The position numbers were made by a program, and so were the translations under genes. A DNA stretch of 64,000 nt, taken from contig NC_030994.1 in NCBI RefSeq assembly GCF_000149955.1, positions 806,001 through 870,000 of the forward strand, written 5' to 3'. This DNA is from Fusarium oxysporum f. sp. lycopersici 4287. Its lineage: Eukaryota; Ascomycota; Sordariomycetes; Hypocreales; Nectriaceae. The notes below the pieces were generated by a model, which had not been told where the DNA came from, searched no databases, and saw nothing but the letters and a program-made list of their open reading frames with translations. Shown here piece after piece: positions 33,201 to 44,858 of this stretch (positions within the stretch are counted from its first letter, which is position 1; each line of letters opens with the position of its first letter).

Positions 33201-34380
33201 GACGTGATGGAAAGATACAACTGAATTCTACTGAATTGAGTAAAGATAAAAAAGTACTCTTATATCTTGGACTTAAAACGACCTTTATGGATAGAAGATA
33301 ATTGGTTGACTGATGAAAATGATGTTATGACTGTATACTGTGAAATGGCCGCAGATTAATGAAACAGCAATTTGTTACTCTTCCAAGTCAAACGGTTCCC
33401 TCTGAAACTTTTGGAGTGAATTATATATTCAAAAGCAAGACTTGACCAAAAACCTTGTACTCTTTTCAAATACGACAAAGTGCAATGTTGTTGGGTTGTT
33501 GGTATATGTACTCCCAGCTCCAGCAGGGCCAGCATAGCTTGCTTTGCATCATGTATGTCACAACATTTACACCCCCGACCTCGACTCTCTTTCGGTCCCA
33601 ATCAGCCTCAAATTCAACTGCTTCCATTCTCACACATCAACCAAAGAAGCTGCCCGCTCCAAAAATTCAAAGACGATATTCAGATGGCAATTTCTTCCCC
33701 ATCCCCCAATACTCGAGTGATATGCCGAGAGACAAAGCTATCTTTGCGTTTATGATCTTTTCAACCTTGAGATTGCAGACCAGTTCTATGATATTCCGTC
33801 CATGTATAATCACTCCTGGCCAGACAGCTATCTTCCATCAGCTTCACGATGAAACCCCTTGCCTCGCAGGCTCGTCCTCCTGTACATCGATACATCTCCT
33901 CAGGTTTCCTCGACTGAGCACAATCCAGTGTTATGTCTCTTACAATCTTTACATTAACTCGATTTGACGATTGTACTTTTCTTCTAGTTGCTTGGGTCAG
34001 GAGATCCTACATTCGATATCCAACACTCCCTCGAACCCATCATCTTGTATACAAGTTTGAATATCTCGACGCTACAAAGGCTCCAATTCTTCGACCCTAC
34101 ATCATTGCCATGACTAAAATACCGGTAGATCCAGGATGTAGTCTGTTCTAGATAATATCACGGTATGCCTTCTGGTCGTTTCTTTTTTTGGTTCGAGTGT
34201 AGCGTTACCTCGCCTGCCACTGTTCATCGTCAAGACATTGAATTAGTACCCCGACAAGGTCAAAGATAGGACCTAAATACTTGCTTCTTCTGGTCTTGCG
34301 TTTAAAACTCATTTAAAATAGGGCGAGACTTTTGCTACGCTGATGCTACTGGTCTTGATCAAGAGACATAATCAAACGGT
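30206..34380. other. Gene-poor region
   Basis: About 4.2 kb. The left end should carry the promoter of the metallothionein-like gene. Beyond that I see only short open frames on both strands, none with domains, splice-compatible neighbours or even composition. No tRNA, snRNA or transposase was recognised. It could hold a non-coding RNA or a decayed gene, but nothing in the sequence supports a specific call. Confidence 0.5.
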
Positions 34381-34462
34381 CTAAAGACCTACTAAGTTGG
34401 ACTAAACTTGCCTAAATCTTTTTGTTGTTTGGGATAAAGGTCCTAAATTTTCTTGCCTCCAG
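34381..34462 (-). repeat. MITE-like element, partial copy in reverse orientation
   Basis: Read on the minus strand from 34462 it starts ggaggcaagaaaatttagg, then acctttatcccaa and caaaaagatttagg, collinear with the left arm of the element at 8137 and with the copies at 40.9-41.5 kb. The opposite arm is degenerate or missing. Confidence 0.5.
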
Positions 34463-34678
34463 TTTTGGCGCCACTTCATTACAATACATGTCTTCATTTG
34501 AGTTACAATTACAATTATCATCTGAACTATCCTATCAGTCCTTTTCAACACCTTGCCTCAAATGCATCCCGTCCTATCATACAAAGCAATCCCCAGTAAG
34601 TAATCATACAGAAGGCCGCTAGGCTCTACGCATCGGAACCTTTGGCTTCTCAACATACATGCGGGTGCGCGTGTACAA

Positions 34679-36242
34679 CTAAAACTGCGCAAATCCCGGC
34701 ACAAAATCACAAAGGAGGACAGGCAATACTCTCCCTCTCATACCCCTCTTCATCCTCGCAACTCGGGTGAGCAAGTCCATCGTAGACTCTGTTGGCAGCT
34801 CGGGGATCTCATCACCGCAGCCTGATACTTTGTATGCCGCCTTTCGTCGGCCAGACCATGGTTTTATAGGGACAAAAGGTCCGTTGTGTGCTGCTTGTGT
34901 GAGACACTTTGTCTCGTAGTGACGATCGATCAAGGCCCATTGAAGTAGGCGGGGGTAGAGCTTTGCTGCTTCGGTGACAGATCTCGCAATGACTTCACCT
35001 CGTCTTCCGGTTGTGAGGTATGCCAGCCTTGCACCGTGACGGACAAGGAGCTTGAAGCATTTGAAGGCTCCGATGCTAGCAGCAAACATCAATGGTGTTC
35101 CCTTCCCATGCCACTCGCGCTCAATGTCGAGACCGACGTCAAGTAGCACCTGCAGGAGCTTCGGATCGTCATCAAGGATAACGGAACATGCTGGAGTGTA
35201 TTTCTCCTCCGGTTCAGAGTTCACTAAGCGAGCACGATACTTGCGTGGCATGCGCTTGATGATCGCTTTGAGCTCCATGGGCGATAAATTCCTATTAGCA
35301 AGAATCTCGCTGAGTAAGAGCGGTTCCTGTTCTGCAAGTCGATAAAAGTCAAAGTTTCCGTTCAGAACAAATGACATGCCCTCGGCACCCCCAGAAATCG
35401 CACTCGTGAGAGTACTTCCGGTGCCTGGGCTTGCCTCGTAGGGATCCGCCCCAAGCTCAATCAACTGGCGAAGGACATCCACATCGCCATGAACCGCTTC
35501 GAAAGGAATGTTGTAGAATGTCACAGGGCTTGCGCCGTTTTCCAATAGGCAGCGAGTTACTTGGAGGTCGCCGTGGGCGAGAGATCGCTCCAGGGCTGAT
35601 GAGCCGTGGGCACACAAAAGATTCGGGTTGGCGCCCGCTCTCAAGAGTGACAACACCATATCCATTTGACCATAGCCAGCAGCCAGGTGTAGGGGGGTTA
35701 CGAGTTCTGAGTCTTGCGCATTGACATCGGCTCCGCTTTTGATGAGGAGTTTGGCCACTTGGTGATATGTCGTTGCGCCATAAAATTGATGGCCGCCATC
35801 TCTGGCAAGGCAATGTATCACATCATGCAGAACCGTACTGTGGGTTGCGCCAGTATTGCCCGAAGTGACCTCCTTTCTCAAGTTCAGAGCGTAACGTAGA
35901 ACTTTCTTTTGCATGCTCTCATCTGCAGAGAACTCGAACCCAGCAGTAAGCCCAAAGGTCCTAATCTTAGCCCTGCTACTTGTCAGTATGACCTCTTGTT
36001 CTTCTACGTATCACTTACCAGTATACCTGAGCATGCTCAGTTAGATGGTTGATGAATATCTGAAGTACCCGTATCTGATGTTCAATAATATCATGGCCAC
36101 TATTCCGGGAGGAGTTGAAAAGGGCTTGGATCGGTGAGATTGGGAGATGGAACCATATCATCCTCGCTTTCAAATAACCATCTAAGCACAGTTTGAAGAA
36201 GGAGTGTGCTTTTTCTGGAGGGATAAAAATGTCGGTTGCCAT
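34679..36242 (-). CDS. Ankyrin-repeat protein, downstream of the gap
   Basis: Two exons (36242-36019 and 35972-34679; 46-nt intron with CTGAC branch site) encode 505 aa. Ankyrin repeats are clear from about 120 to 250 (VTPLHLAAGYGQMDMVLSLL, SSALERSLAHGDLQVTRCLL, EAVHGDVDVLRQLIELGADP) and again near 340 (GTPLMFAASIGAFKCFKLLV). The N-terminal part (HAQVYWAKIR) resembles a short stretch before the repeats of the large ankyrin gene to the right (AEIYWQKLR), so the two may be paralogous. A stop codon sits in frame directly before the ATG at 36242, which supports this start, but an upstream exon hidden by the assembly gap cannot be excluded. Function unknown; ankyrin repeats bind proteins. Confidence 0.7.
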
Positions 36243-36395
36243 TTACTTAAGAAACATCAGGCATGCGCTTAGAAGTGCGTCGTAGCCATGAGGGAATTGG
36301 TCCTCACTTCCACCCACGCAGCCACTACGTGACGCATACCGCAGTTATTTGATTGATAGTAAAGCAGTGGTCAACGTGCTGCATCTCGAAGGCAC

Positions 36396-36495
36396 NNNNN
36401 NNNNNNNNNNNNNNNNNNNNNNNNNNNNNNNNNNNNNNNNNNNNNNNNNNNNNNNNNNNNNNNNNNNNNNNNNNNNNNNNNNNNNNNNNNNNNNN
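36396..36495. other. Assembly gap of 100 N
   Basis: Exactly 100 undefined bases, a usual placeholder for a gap of unknown size. It interrupts the large ankyrin gene on its right. Confidence 0.99.
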
Positions 36496-39400
36496 AGTCT
36501 AGCATAGGTCGGATCTTGTTGGTCGTTGCCGTGTAACTGAGAAGGGTACAGCCTCCACAAGGCATTATGGCAGACGCTAAGTCCTTCCGTGAGGTGTGGT
36601 CAAGGATAGACGTGAACAAAGGGTCACGGCTTAGTTGATAACGGTCTATCGTATCTGCTATCATGGCGCCTAGTTGTCTTGGTTCGGAGTTTTTCTGCTC
36701 GTGGGTTGCTTCGCCATGAGATGACTCTGGCAGCGACTCACTGTCAGAGTCGTCATCTTGGTCTGGGACTGGGTTCAATGAGATGATACCCATATCCTGG
36801 GGATTATCGTAATCCAACAAATTGTCTTTCATATACTGAATCAATTCTTGATTGCCACCAACGATTGCCAAGAACAGAGGGGTTCTTCCTGACAGGTCTC
36901 TCACACTGAACAGACTTTCCGAGTATCTCTTCAATATCTTCACACAATCCAGGGAACCAGCCTTTGCAGCGAGGTGGGCGCATGTTCTGCCAAATCGTGG
37001 ACTAGTAGCAGTGATCTTGTCAGCTAGAGGTGTGGCCTCTAAGAGTGTTGTGAGGGCATCACGATGCCCACCGGCTGCCGCGAACTGCAAGGCATTGTAA
37101 GTATCGCGATCCTCCATGTGTTCGTAAACGCCTAGCCAAGGAAACTCTGCCGATCCGACTTTCTCGATGATCATTTCAAGAATAACCACATATCCAAGCT
37201 TAGCGGCAAGAAGGTAGGCACTGATGGAATTTGGCGGCGCCAAAGAGGCATCTGCGCCTCGTTCAATCAGCAATCGCGCCAGGAGGATCCTCTTTGAACA
37301 GATCGCTATCGTGAGCAAGGACGGGGATGATGCGGGGAATCTCAATGGTAAAGCACTAAGGAGAGAAAAAGAGTTAGTCAGACGCTGCATAGGGATGTCA
37401 GAAGACCCGAGACCTCCATCCTAAGTTGCGCAAGAACTTAGTGAGGGAGGATGAGTTTAGAAAACTTGAGGGAAGTGTAGGATGAGTTGAGGAAAACTTG
37501 GTAAGTGTAGGATAGAAGACTTACGGAGTAATTTCCAAACCGTCAACGTCCATTCCGCAATCAATGAGCTGACCTAAAATCTTCACAGAAATCGCTTCAT
37601 CGGGTACTCGTACGAGCTCCGTGAAGGTATAGTGTTGCTGCTGCCTAATCTGATGTGGCTTCGTGCCACAGAGAAGGGGTCGAATCATGCCAACGTCCAA
37701 GGGCTGGTTATCAGCTAGGAAGGTCTCAAAGACCGATTTCCCTTCCAGGCTCCGCCGAGGATTGTGCACGTTGCAGCCGCATTGAACGAGTAGCTTGACG
37801 AATTCTGACATGCGGAAGCTGACGGCCTTCGATAGCAGATGTGCCGCCTCGTCTTCGTTGAAAAAGCCCATGATCCCTAGCTCGCCGTCCTGCAGATTTT
37901 TGTCGTCAAACCAAGTGGCCAAGATAGCGGCGGCAAACGGGATGTGCCATGTCTCCCATCTCGGAAGACTGACAGACTCCTGCCCTTTCGTTGCTATACA
38001 GCTGACCGCCCACTTTTTAGTCTCCTTTTCGTAATCTGCAAGGGCCCCGGCTTTCACTAAGCACGATATAGCCATGCATATGAAAGAGGTGAGGAAATAG
38101 AGGTTTGTAGGATGTTCAAGCGAATGTCTGCTAAGCAATGGGAGGACATCCTGTGTAAACCGCAGCCAAATGCCTCGTCCAGTTGAGTCTCGCGATTTGA
38201 GGACTTCTGGCGTAAGAAGCTGCATGTAGGCGCTGCGTGTCATGCTTGGAGAGCAGGATGGGTGTGACGATGGGCTACTAGTCAATCGACCTTCCTTCAA
38301 TAGCTTGACGTTTGTGATGACTGTCTCTGCTGCCGTTGTGCCATCAGCGAATGGCCGAGAGGGTCCAGCCCTGTCAAGTACCAATGAGACCAGCTCCGGG
38401 CAAGCCGACATGTTAAGTGACTTGAGGAGTAATTCATCATTCATGTTAGCCTGAGGAAAGAGATGGAACAGTTGTTGTACAAGCCCCGTATTGCCCCATT
38501 CGACGGCCCATCGAGCCAGGTTCTCGTTGCCCTCCGCTCGTAGATACCCTTGACTTTTCTCGAGCAGAAACCAGGCTGCAAACGGGGCGGCGGCCGTGGA
38601 GGTCTTGGGAGACTGCTGAAGAGCCTCGACGTGACAAAACGCTGACTGCAGTGGCGTATACCCTTCTTCATCGACGGCGTTCAAGTTGCGGATCTTGTAA
38701 GGATCGTTGTCCCACAGGAATCTGAGTATGTCGTCTTCGTTAGTAGCGGCGAAGTAGTGCCAAACATTGCGGCCGCCATTATCCTTGTCAAAAGTCGGTG
38801 CAGCGTGTTCGAGAATCAGCTTAGCCATAGGACTAACTTCATTACAGACCATGAGTGGTGTGCGACCACTCGAATCTCTGGCTCTTATTTCGGCCCCAGC
38901 TTGAATCAGCATGTCCAGAATCTCATTCTGTGCAGATTCAGCAGCCATGTGGAGAAGAGTCTCCTCCTTATCGTATTTGAAGTTGGGATAGAATCTTGGG
39001 TCTTTGATCAGACGATCCACCAAGATCACATTGAAGTCCAAAACAGCAGTCCTAACGACAGCCGCAAAGTTGCTGTCTTTCAATGTGTCCACCTTTCCAT
39101 CAGCCAAGGGGGAAAGCCTAATGTTGGCGTGCACCATGAGTCGAGCTACCAGCTCTTGGAGCCAATTGTGCTCTGTGGACTCCCTTTCGATGTCGACCAG
39201 TGTCAAATCATAGATGTATGTGAGCAAACGGGCAAACCGAGTTCGATGAAGCAGACCGCGCTTGACTACAGGCTCTCGCTGTAAAAGGAGACAAAAAGAA
39301 GGGTCCAGCGCACCTCCTTTAGCGATGTCAGTGGATCCCTGGCTGGCATTTATAAATCCTTTGATGATGTTTGTAAAGATTGTTTCATGTTTGGTCTTCA

Positions 39401-40631
39401 TTGCAGTCCAAAACGCCAAGCCTGCTAGTGATACCTCTTCAGTAGCATTTTTCCAAGAATAATGAAACGTGCAGTCTGCACCCTTCTCGACAAGCAATAG
39501 GATAGTTGCCGCCTGATCAATTTCAGAGTCATTACCAACGAGGAGAGTCGACCACGATACTGGCTCCGTACGCGTGATAAGAACCTTGCTGCCTACGAGG
39601 GCGCAATATAGTGGCGTGCCGAGAAGACCGGGTTGGTTGACGTTGGCGCCCATTGAAAGAAGGTCTCTGCAAAGATTAGGCAACCCGAGGGCAGCAGCAA
39701 TATGAAGCGGTAAGACAGATCCGTCGCAGAGCGCATCAGTTAGCTCGAGAAGACATCTTGGCGAAAGGGCCATCGTGCCGAATGTTCGAGGGTATGTCTC
39801 CCTGGCATACTCAAGAACCCACTGTACAAAGTTGTACGACTTTTGCATACGGAAGAGGGAGCAGACTTGGGGCCGAAGTTTTTGCCAGTAGATCTCTGCG
39901 TATTTGGGCCACCGTATAGCCGCTATTCTATATGCTGGCTCTATTATGCGGCGTGACTTGACTAATGTGATCTCTTTGTTGTATTCTGCCGGTTCGCGAT
40001 CATTTTCAAGCGAATTAAGGATATTCAGCCAAGCAGAGACATCTTCGGGTCTTGCTTCTCCTTGTTCATCGTCATAGGGGGTCTGTACAGGTGATTCGAT
40101 AGCCTCTGGGTCATATTCCTTCTGGACCAGAAGTTGGGGCAATGGTTCTGATTCGAGTAGGGTGAGCCGAAGTGAGATATCCTCGAGAGTGTCTGAGATT
40201 CCGAGCACGAAGGCTAGTTTGGATCGAATATCATGGAGTGATGATCTGGCGGCTTTGATCCCATCAGAAGTGGCGAGATGGTGAAATGACTTTATGGCAG
40301 TGAGGAGTATCTCATACCCATCGACAATTGGCCACTCTTGTGAAGGGTCATTTTCGGATCCTGAGGCGCTAGGGGTGATACCCAGGGTGCTATCGGCGGT
40401 ATCATTGTCTGCAGATAACTCAACGATGAGGGACTCAAGACTATAAAGTGTGCCTCCAAGGAGTCTTAACTCGATGGTCAGGGATTTGAGGTCATTTCTG
40501 TCAGCTTTGGCTCCGTTCCCTGCTGTTACGGAAGCAGATGCAGATGCCTTCAGATGTGCACTGATGCAGACACAAGCTTCAAATGTGGAATCCTTCAATG
40601 TGCGTATGGTCTTCAACAGTGGAGGCGACAT
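36496..40631 (-). CDS. Large ankyrin-repeat protein, 3' end lost in the gap
   Basis: Exon 1 is 40631-37525 and exon 2 runs from 37355 into the gap at 36496; together they give about 1322 residues before sequence is lost. The join (GLEITP to ALPLRFPASSP) keeps the phase and uses a GTAAGT donor and a CTAAC...TTAG acceptor. The N-terminal 170 residues are helical and Ser/Ala-rich (ASASASV near 30) with no known domain; no NACHT or NB-ARC P-loop is seen. Scattered ankyrin repeats follow (VLPLHIAAALGLPNLCRDLL, ETLLHMAAESAQNEILDMLI with the GAEIRARDSSGRTPLMV continuation, GRTCAHLAAKAGSLDCVKIL). Such long proteins in ascomycetes are often lineage-specific. The final exon beyond the gap is unknown; 36395-36340 could contain its end. 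Confidence 0.75.
37356..37524 (-). repeat. Unusually long intron (169 nt) with internal repeats
   Basis: The intron of the large ankyrin gene holds two imperfect copies of about 28 bp on the plus strand (gaaaacttgagggaagtgta and gaggaaaacttggtaagtgt, near 37457-37515). It also holds a hairpin ctaagtt...aacttag (37422-37442) that recalls the termini of the MITE-like family in this window. Confidence 0.5.
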
Positions 40632-40869
40632 TTTGCTGACTCAAGCTCATGTTGTTTCTGTTGTTGCTGTGATGATAGCTTCTCTACGAAGCATAAGAAA
40701 TCGAGGTTGTACCATCGAGCGCGAGATGAAGAAGTTGAGTATGAAAGTTAAACATTCGTCAGTGGAGGCTCAAGGCTACCGATGTCATGGGTTGGCCGTG
40801 GTGGATGTGGAGGTAATGGTTACCAATCAGCACAATTGATAGCGGAGCTTGGACCACTTAAGCTGCAGT
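40632..40869. other. Short upstream flank of the large ankyrin gene
   Basis: Promoter side of the ankyrin gene; no gene supported. Confidence 0.5.
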
Positions 40870-41050
40870 GGCCTCGCAGAAATTCAAGACCTCGAGCCTA
40901 AGTGACAAGAATAATTGTACAAGTTTAGAACAGTTTATGATAGACTTAGTATAGGTTTTGGGCACATTTTATATAATTTAGTAAATATTTGGCATATGTT
41001 TGACCAAGGTACCGATAGTTAGGTACTGGCTACAGGTTTCTAGCCTCTGC
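40870..41050 (+). repeat. MITE-like element, diverged copy 1 of a cluster
   Basis: Shares the block acctcgagcctaagtgac followed by aagaataatt and tttag-rich AT sequence with the next two copies. The ends are poorly conserved. Confidence 0.5.
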
Positions 41051-41121
41051 ACACCCGAGGCAACCTGGACAGTTCACAAAGAATGGCACTTCACGAACGA
41101 AGCATAATAAACTACCAAGCT

Positions 41122-41307
41122 AGGGGAGGCGAGAAAACCTCAGGCCTCGAGCCGAAGTGGCAAGAATAATTATATCAGTTTAGAAGAGTTTAGGATAGGT
41201 TTAGTATAATCTTCTAGTAGATTTAGTTGTAGTAAACTATTTAAATAAGTTTAATAAATTTAGGGAAGACTTTTTATCTATTTAGCTAAGGTATTTACCG
41301 CCTCAAG
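41122..41307 (+). repeat. MITE-like element, diverged copy 2 of a cluster
   Basis: Begins with taggggaggcgagaaaacct and continues cctcgagccgaagtggcaag, collinear with the copy at 8137 (ggggaggcatgaaaactt). The right end, reversed, starts cttgaggcggtaaatacctt. Confidence 0.55.
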
Positions 41308-41390
41308 TCTCTGTGCATCCTGATAAGGTAACTTGAAGGTTATAAGAAAGCATAACACTTCATTAACAAACCATAGACATCCAGCCAAGT

Positions 41391-41528
41391 TGCGGAGGCA
41401 AAGAAAGCTTCGGACCTCGACCCTAAGTGACAAAAATACTTAGGTAAGTTAGCATAATCTTAGAAGACTCTTTAATGAGTTTGTTTTAACATCATATGCC
41501 AAGGTCCTAAGTTTCTTGCTCCCTGTGC
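41391..41528 (+). repeat. MITE-like element, copy 3 of a cluster, with terminal inverted repeats
   Basis: About 135 bp. The left end ggaggcaaagaaagcttcgg and the reversed right end gggagcaagaaacttaggac form imperfect terminal inverted repeats of about 24 bp; the inside has ccctaagtgacaaaaata like the copy at 8137. Confidence 0.6.
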
Positions 41529-42167
41529 TCAAGCTGAATCTTCTGGTTGCGAAACGTCGTGATCGTAGCAGTCGTAGTATGCAGCCCGAGTGCTTTGAGT
41601 ACTGTTAGGGGTTTGCAGTGCTGAAGAGCCGCATTGTGGCTTGTGAAATTGAATAGAAACTCAATTTACTGGCATCGAATACGTCCAGAAAGGGCCCATA
41701 AGATAACTACGGATTGGAGGAAATATAAAGTCAGTACCAGTAAATTATTGGACATTCATTCCAACGGTGACATGAGAACTAAGCTTCATGTAACCAAGCT
41801 TCATCCAGTGAGCACACGACCACCATAACTGATCTAGAACCAATGAGGAAACGTAGAAGTCACTAATCTGCCAGACCGTTGAACAATCCGCAACTTCTCA
41901 ATCGGTGCATCAAGACTAAAATCTGAAGCTACTGTATCGCAAATCCTTCTCAAGATTCGCTATCAAATGATTGTCGCCGGCTGACTCACACGGAGTGATC
42001 AAGACGAACCAAAACACCAGCTTCCTCATTCGGAATCATACAAGCCCCTCTCCGAATTGCCTCATCAATCAACATCTCCAAGATAAATGTATAAAAACTA
42101 AGCCAAGACCTTTACAACAGCTCATTCAAAAACCTAGAATCCCAAATCAGTAAAAAATATAAACACA
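41529..42167. other. Intergenic region upstream of the GNAT gene
   Basis: No supported gene. The right end is the promoter and leader of the acetyltransferase gene. Confidence 0.5.
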
Positions 42168-42939
42168 ATGTCATCTATAACAATCCGCCCCGCCACAATC
42201 GATGACAGCGACTCAATCGCAAACATCCACTACGAAGCACTACAGTTCTACCACGACTTCTACGCCGCCTTCTTCCAGCTCCATCCCCGCGATCTAATCC
42301 CCCTCGCGACAAGAAACGCCCTGCAGAATCCGGGGCAGCAGCACTTCTTGGTAGCTGAGCAGGCGGGGAAGACAGTCGGGTTTGTGCGCTATAAAGAAGT
42401 CTTTAAAGACAAAAAGCCGAACTCGAACGCGAAGCCCACGGCGTCAGTATGGACGGTTAAAAAACACATGGAGGAACTATGGGCTTGGTTTAATGAGAGA
42501 AGTGAAGAGATTGATGCATCCAAAGAAAAAGCCGTTGATGGGAAAGATCATATTGGTAAGTGTTTTCTTTGTTGTGACTTCAAGTAAAGTGGCTTGCGTC
42601 TAATGCGGCGTAGAAGTGATGCATCTCATGGTCCACCCAGACCATCAACGGAAAGGCATCGGCGGCCTATTGCTCCAATCCGTTACCGAAAAAGCCGACA
42701 CCGCTAATGTCCCAACGCTGATCGTATCCTCCGTCGAGGGCCACGGCCTCTACAGAAAGCACGGCTTCGAGTCGCTGGGCACATGGACAGTCGACAACGA
42801 GGAATGGGCGCATAAGATCGCGGAGCACGAAAAGGCGATCGGATATACAGACGGAGTTATCGACATCGAGGACAAGTACAGAGGGATACGCGAGGTCGAA
42901 GATAGCATGATCCGGCAGCCCAGCATCCGTGTTGCATGA
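42168..42939 (+). CDS. GNAT-family N-acetyltransferase
   Basis: Two exons (42168-42555 and 42614-42939; 58-nt intron, GTAAGTG donor) encode 237 aa. The GNAT fold is shown by the N-terminal RPATIDDSDSIANIHYEAL, the central strand HLMVHPDHQRKGIG (residues 133-146) with the acetyl-CoA pyrophosphate loop Q/RxxGxG, and the following SSVEGHGLYRKHGFESLG near 185. A charged insert of about 50 residues (around 75-128) separates the first two conserved parts. These enzymes move an acetyl group from acetyl-CoA to an amine; the substrate cannot be told from sequence. The 3' splice site was chosen so that HI joins EVMHLMVHP. Confidence 0.87.
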
Positions 42940-43401
42940 TTCGCCAATCTCAGCAATTTAGTGTGGATACATAACACCGTACCGTTCTCTAGTTCGTATT
43001 CGTTTTCTCTTCCAGAAACAAAAGAAAAATTAAGAGAAAATTCGGGAATTGGGTGTGTCCCCGCTCCAATCACGATAAGATCAAGATGTGCAAATCCAGG
43101 TACAACGGCCTAGCGAGCCCCCCTTCAGAGAGCGTGGGACCCCTGTGGGTATCCGTACTACGCCATCCATTGAAATTAACCCTTGGAATTGGGTCTTTTG
43201 CGGCATCCAAACACCCCCGGCCCCGAAAGGAAAGACACCGCTGGCGGCAAGATTTCAGCGGAGCTCAATCTTAATAATGATGTGAAAATCGCATGATCTC
43301 AGTCCCGTTGTTCTTATCAATCTTTCTCTCCTTCATCTTCATCTTTTTTCTTGCAATTCTCTGCTGGTGTAGCTGTAAATTCACATCGCAATTGCTTCAC
43401 C
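42940..43401. other. Intergenic region, promoter of the Erg3-like gene
   Basis: 462 bp, no supported gene. The last 100 bp are pyrimidine-rich (ctttctctccttcatctt), like many fungal leaders. Confidence 0.6.
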
Positions 43402-44473
43402 ATGGACGCTATACTCGAGCTCCTCGACCCGTATGTCTTCGATTACGGATACGCATACCTTTTCCCCCAACAACAGCTCCAATCAACAAAGGCATACGGA
43501 AACTCGACAAACTACGCCTCGTCTTCCAAGAACTTTGACGATGAGTACTCTCTCAACTTTGGCTCGTCACTACCGCGTGACGACATCTACCGCCAGAGCG
43601 CTTCCATTCTCTTGATCGCTGGCTTCGGCGCCGCCTTCATCTATGTCATTTCCGCCGCCCTTTCGTACTACTTCGTTTTTGATCGCCGTCTCGAATATCA
43701 CCCTCGATTCCTCAAGAACCAGATCAAGCTCGAGATCCAGTCTAGTTTCTTCGCCATTCCCATTATCGATCTTCTCACGCTCCCTTTCTTCCTTGGAGAA
43801 GTGCGCGGTCACAGTCTGCTGTACACACGAATTGACGAGTACGGCTGGTGGTGGTTGGCTGTGTCTACTGCCCTCTACATGATCTTTAATGATCTTGGCA
43901 TTTACTGGATTCATCGCCTTGAGCACCATCCCAGTATTTACAAGTATGTTCACAAGCCTCACCACAAGTGGATCAGTAAGTCAAACTCCCTCTTTCACCA
44001 AATACCGCGCTAACAAGAGCTTCAGTTCCCACCCCCTGGGCTGCCATTGCTTTCCACCCTGTCGACGGGTACCTCCAATCCCTCCCTTACCAGTAAGTAA
44101 CGACTTCTGCGCCGCGATTGACCTCTTACTAACGTCAACAGTGTCTTTGTCTACATCTGCCCCATGCAGAAGCACCTTTACATGTTCCTCTTCGTCTGCG
44201 TTCAGATCTGGACCCATCCTTATCCACGACGGCGACATGATTACTGGCCATTGGCTCGAAAAGTTCATCAACAGTCCTGCCCACCACACTCTCCACCACA
44301 TGTTCTTCACCTGCAACTACGGCCAATACTTCACATGGGCCGACAACTACTGGGACTCTCACCGTGCTCCCATGCCCGAGCTGGATCCTATTCACGAGGC
44401 GGTCCGAGTCATGCGCGAGAAGGGCTTGGTGGACAAGGATGGAAACCCCATCAAGAAGTCCAAGGATGAGTAA
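43402..44473 (+). CDS. ERG3: Sterol C-5 desaturase (Erg3-like), frameshifted in this sequence
   Basis: Exons 43402-43975, 44026-44092 and 44142-44473 would encode about 323 aa once one extra base is ignored. Three His boxes of the membrane di-iron desaturases are present: HRLEHH at 171-176, HKPHH at 184-188 and HTLHH in the last exon. Hydrophobic segments lie at about 66-90, 113-132 and 147-169. The enzyme inserts the C5-C6 double bond of ergosterol in the ER. In exon 3 the frame moves by one at a CCC run (44213-44215): VCVQIWT must continue as ILIHDGDMITGHW, as in the family, but the sequence as given reads a different frame. No intron fits. An assembly indel is the simplest explanation; a true pseudogene is possible since fusaria carry several Erg3 paralogues. 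Confidence 0.83.
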
Positions 44474-44858
44474 ATGCAGACATGACATTTATGAATACTT
44501 CACCCTCAGCGTCGTGTCCAACTAGAACAGACCGACCATTCCGGTGCCGGCACCATCACATCACGACTGGAGTACCCTTGGCCTCACAGCGTCGCCGGCT
44601 GTGCAGAGATTCCGGGGCTCTTACGAAAAGTTTTCAATCAATCAAATAGACAGTTTTAATCACATAGCGTTGCATAGGGAATTCTTCGACAGGAAATGTA
44701 TTGACTAGAGGATAATAGCAATAAGTATAATACCAAAACAATCTGATAACCGTGCAAATATCCCAAAACCTGTCCCCCATACCTCACGACTACCTTCCCG
44801 CACTACGACTGCCATCACACCTTTTGTCTCACCGATTTCAATGGTTCACCTCCTGAGC
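44474..44858. other. Intergenic region between convergent Erg3-like and ATPase genes
   Basis: 385 bp of shared 3' flanks, AT-rich in the middle. No gene seen. Confidence 0.65.

Noticed and set aside
33455..33967. Plus-strand frame of 170 codons
   Set aside because: Ser/Thr/Gln-rich without domain; several other frames of similar length overlap it.
36340..36395. Possible final exon of the large ankyrin gene after the gap
   Set aside because: One frame is open up to a GTATGC that could be a donor, but without the missing sequence the phase cannot be set.
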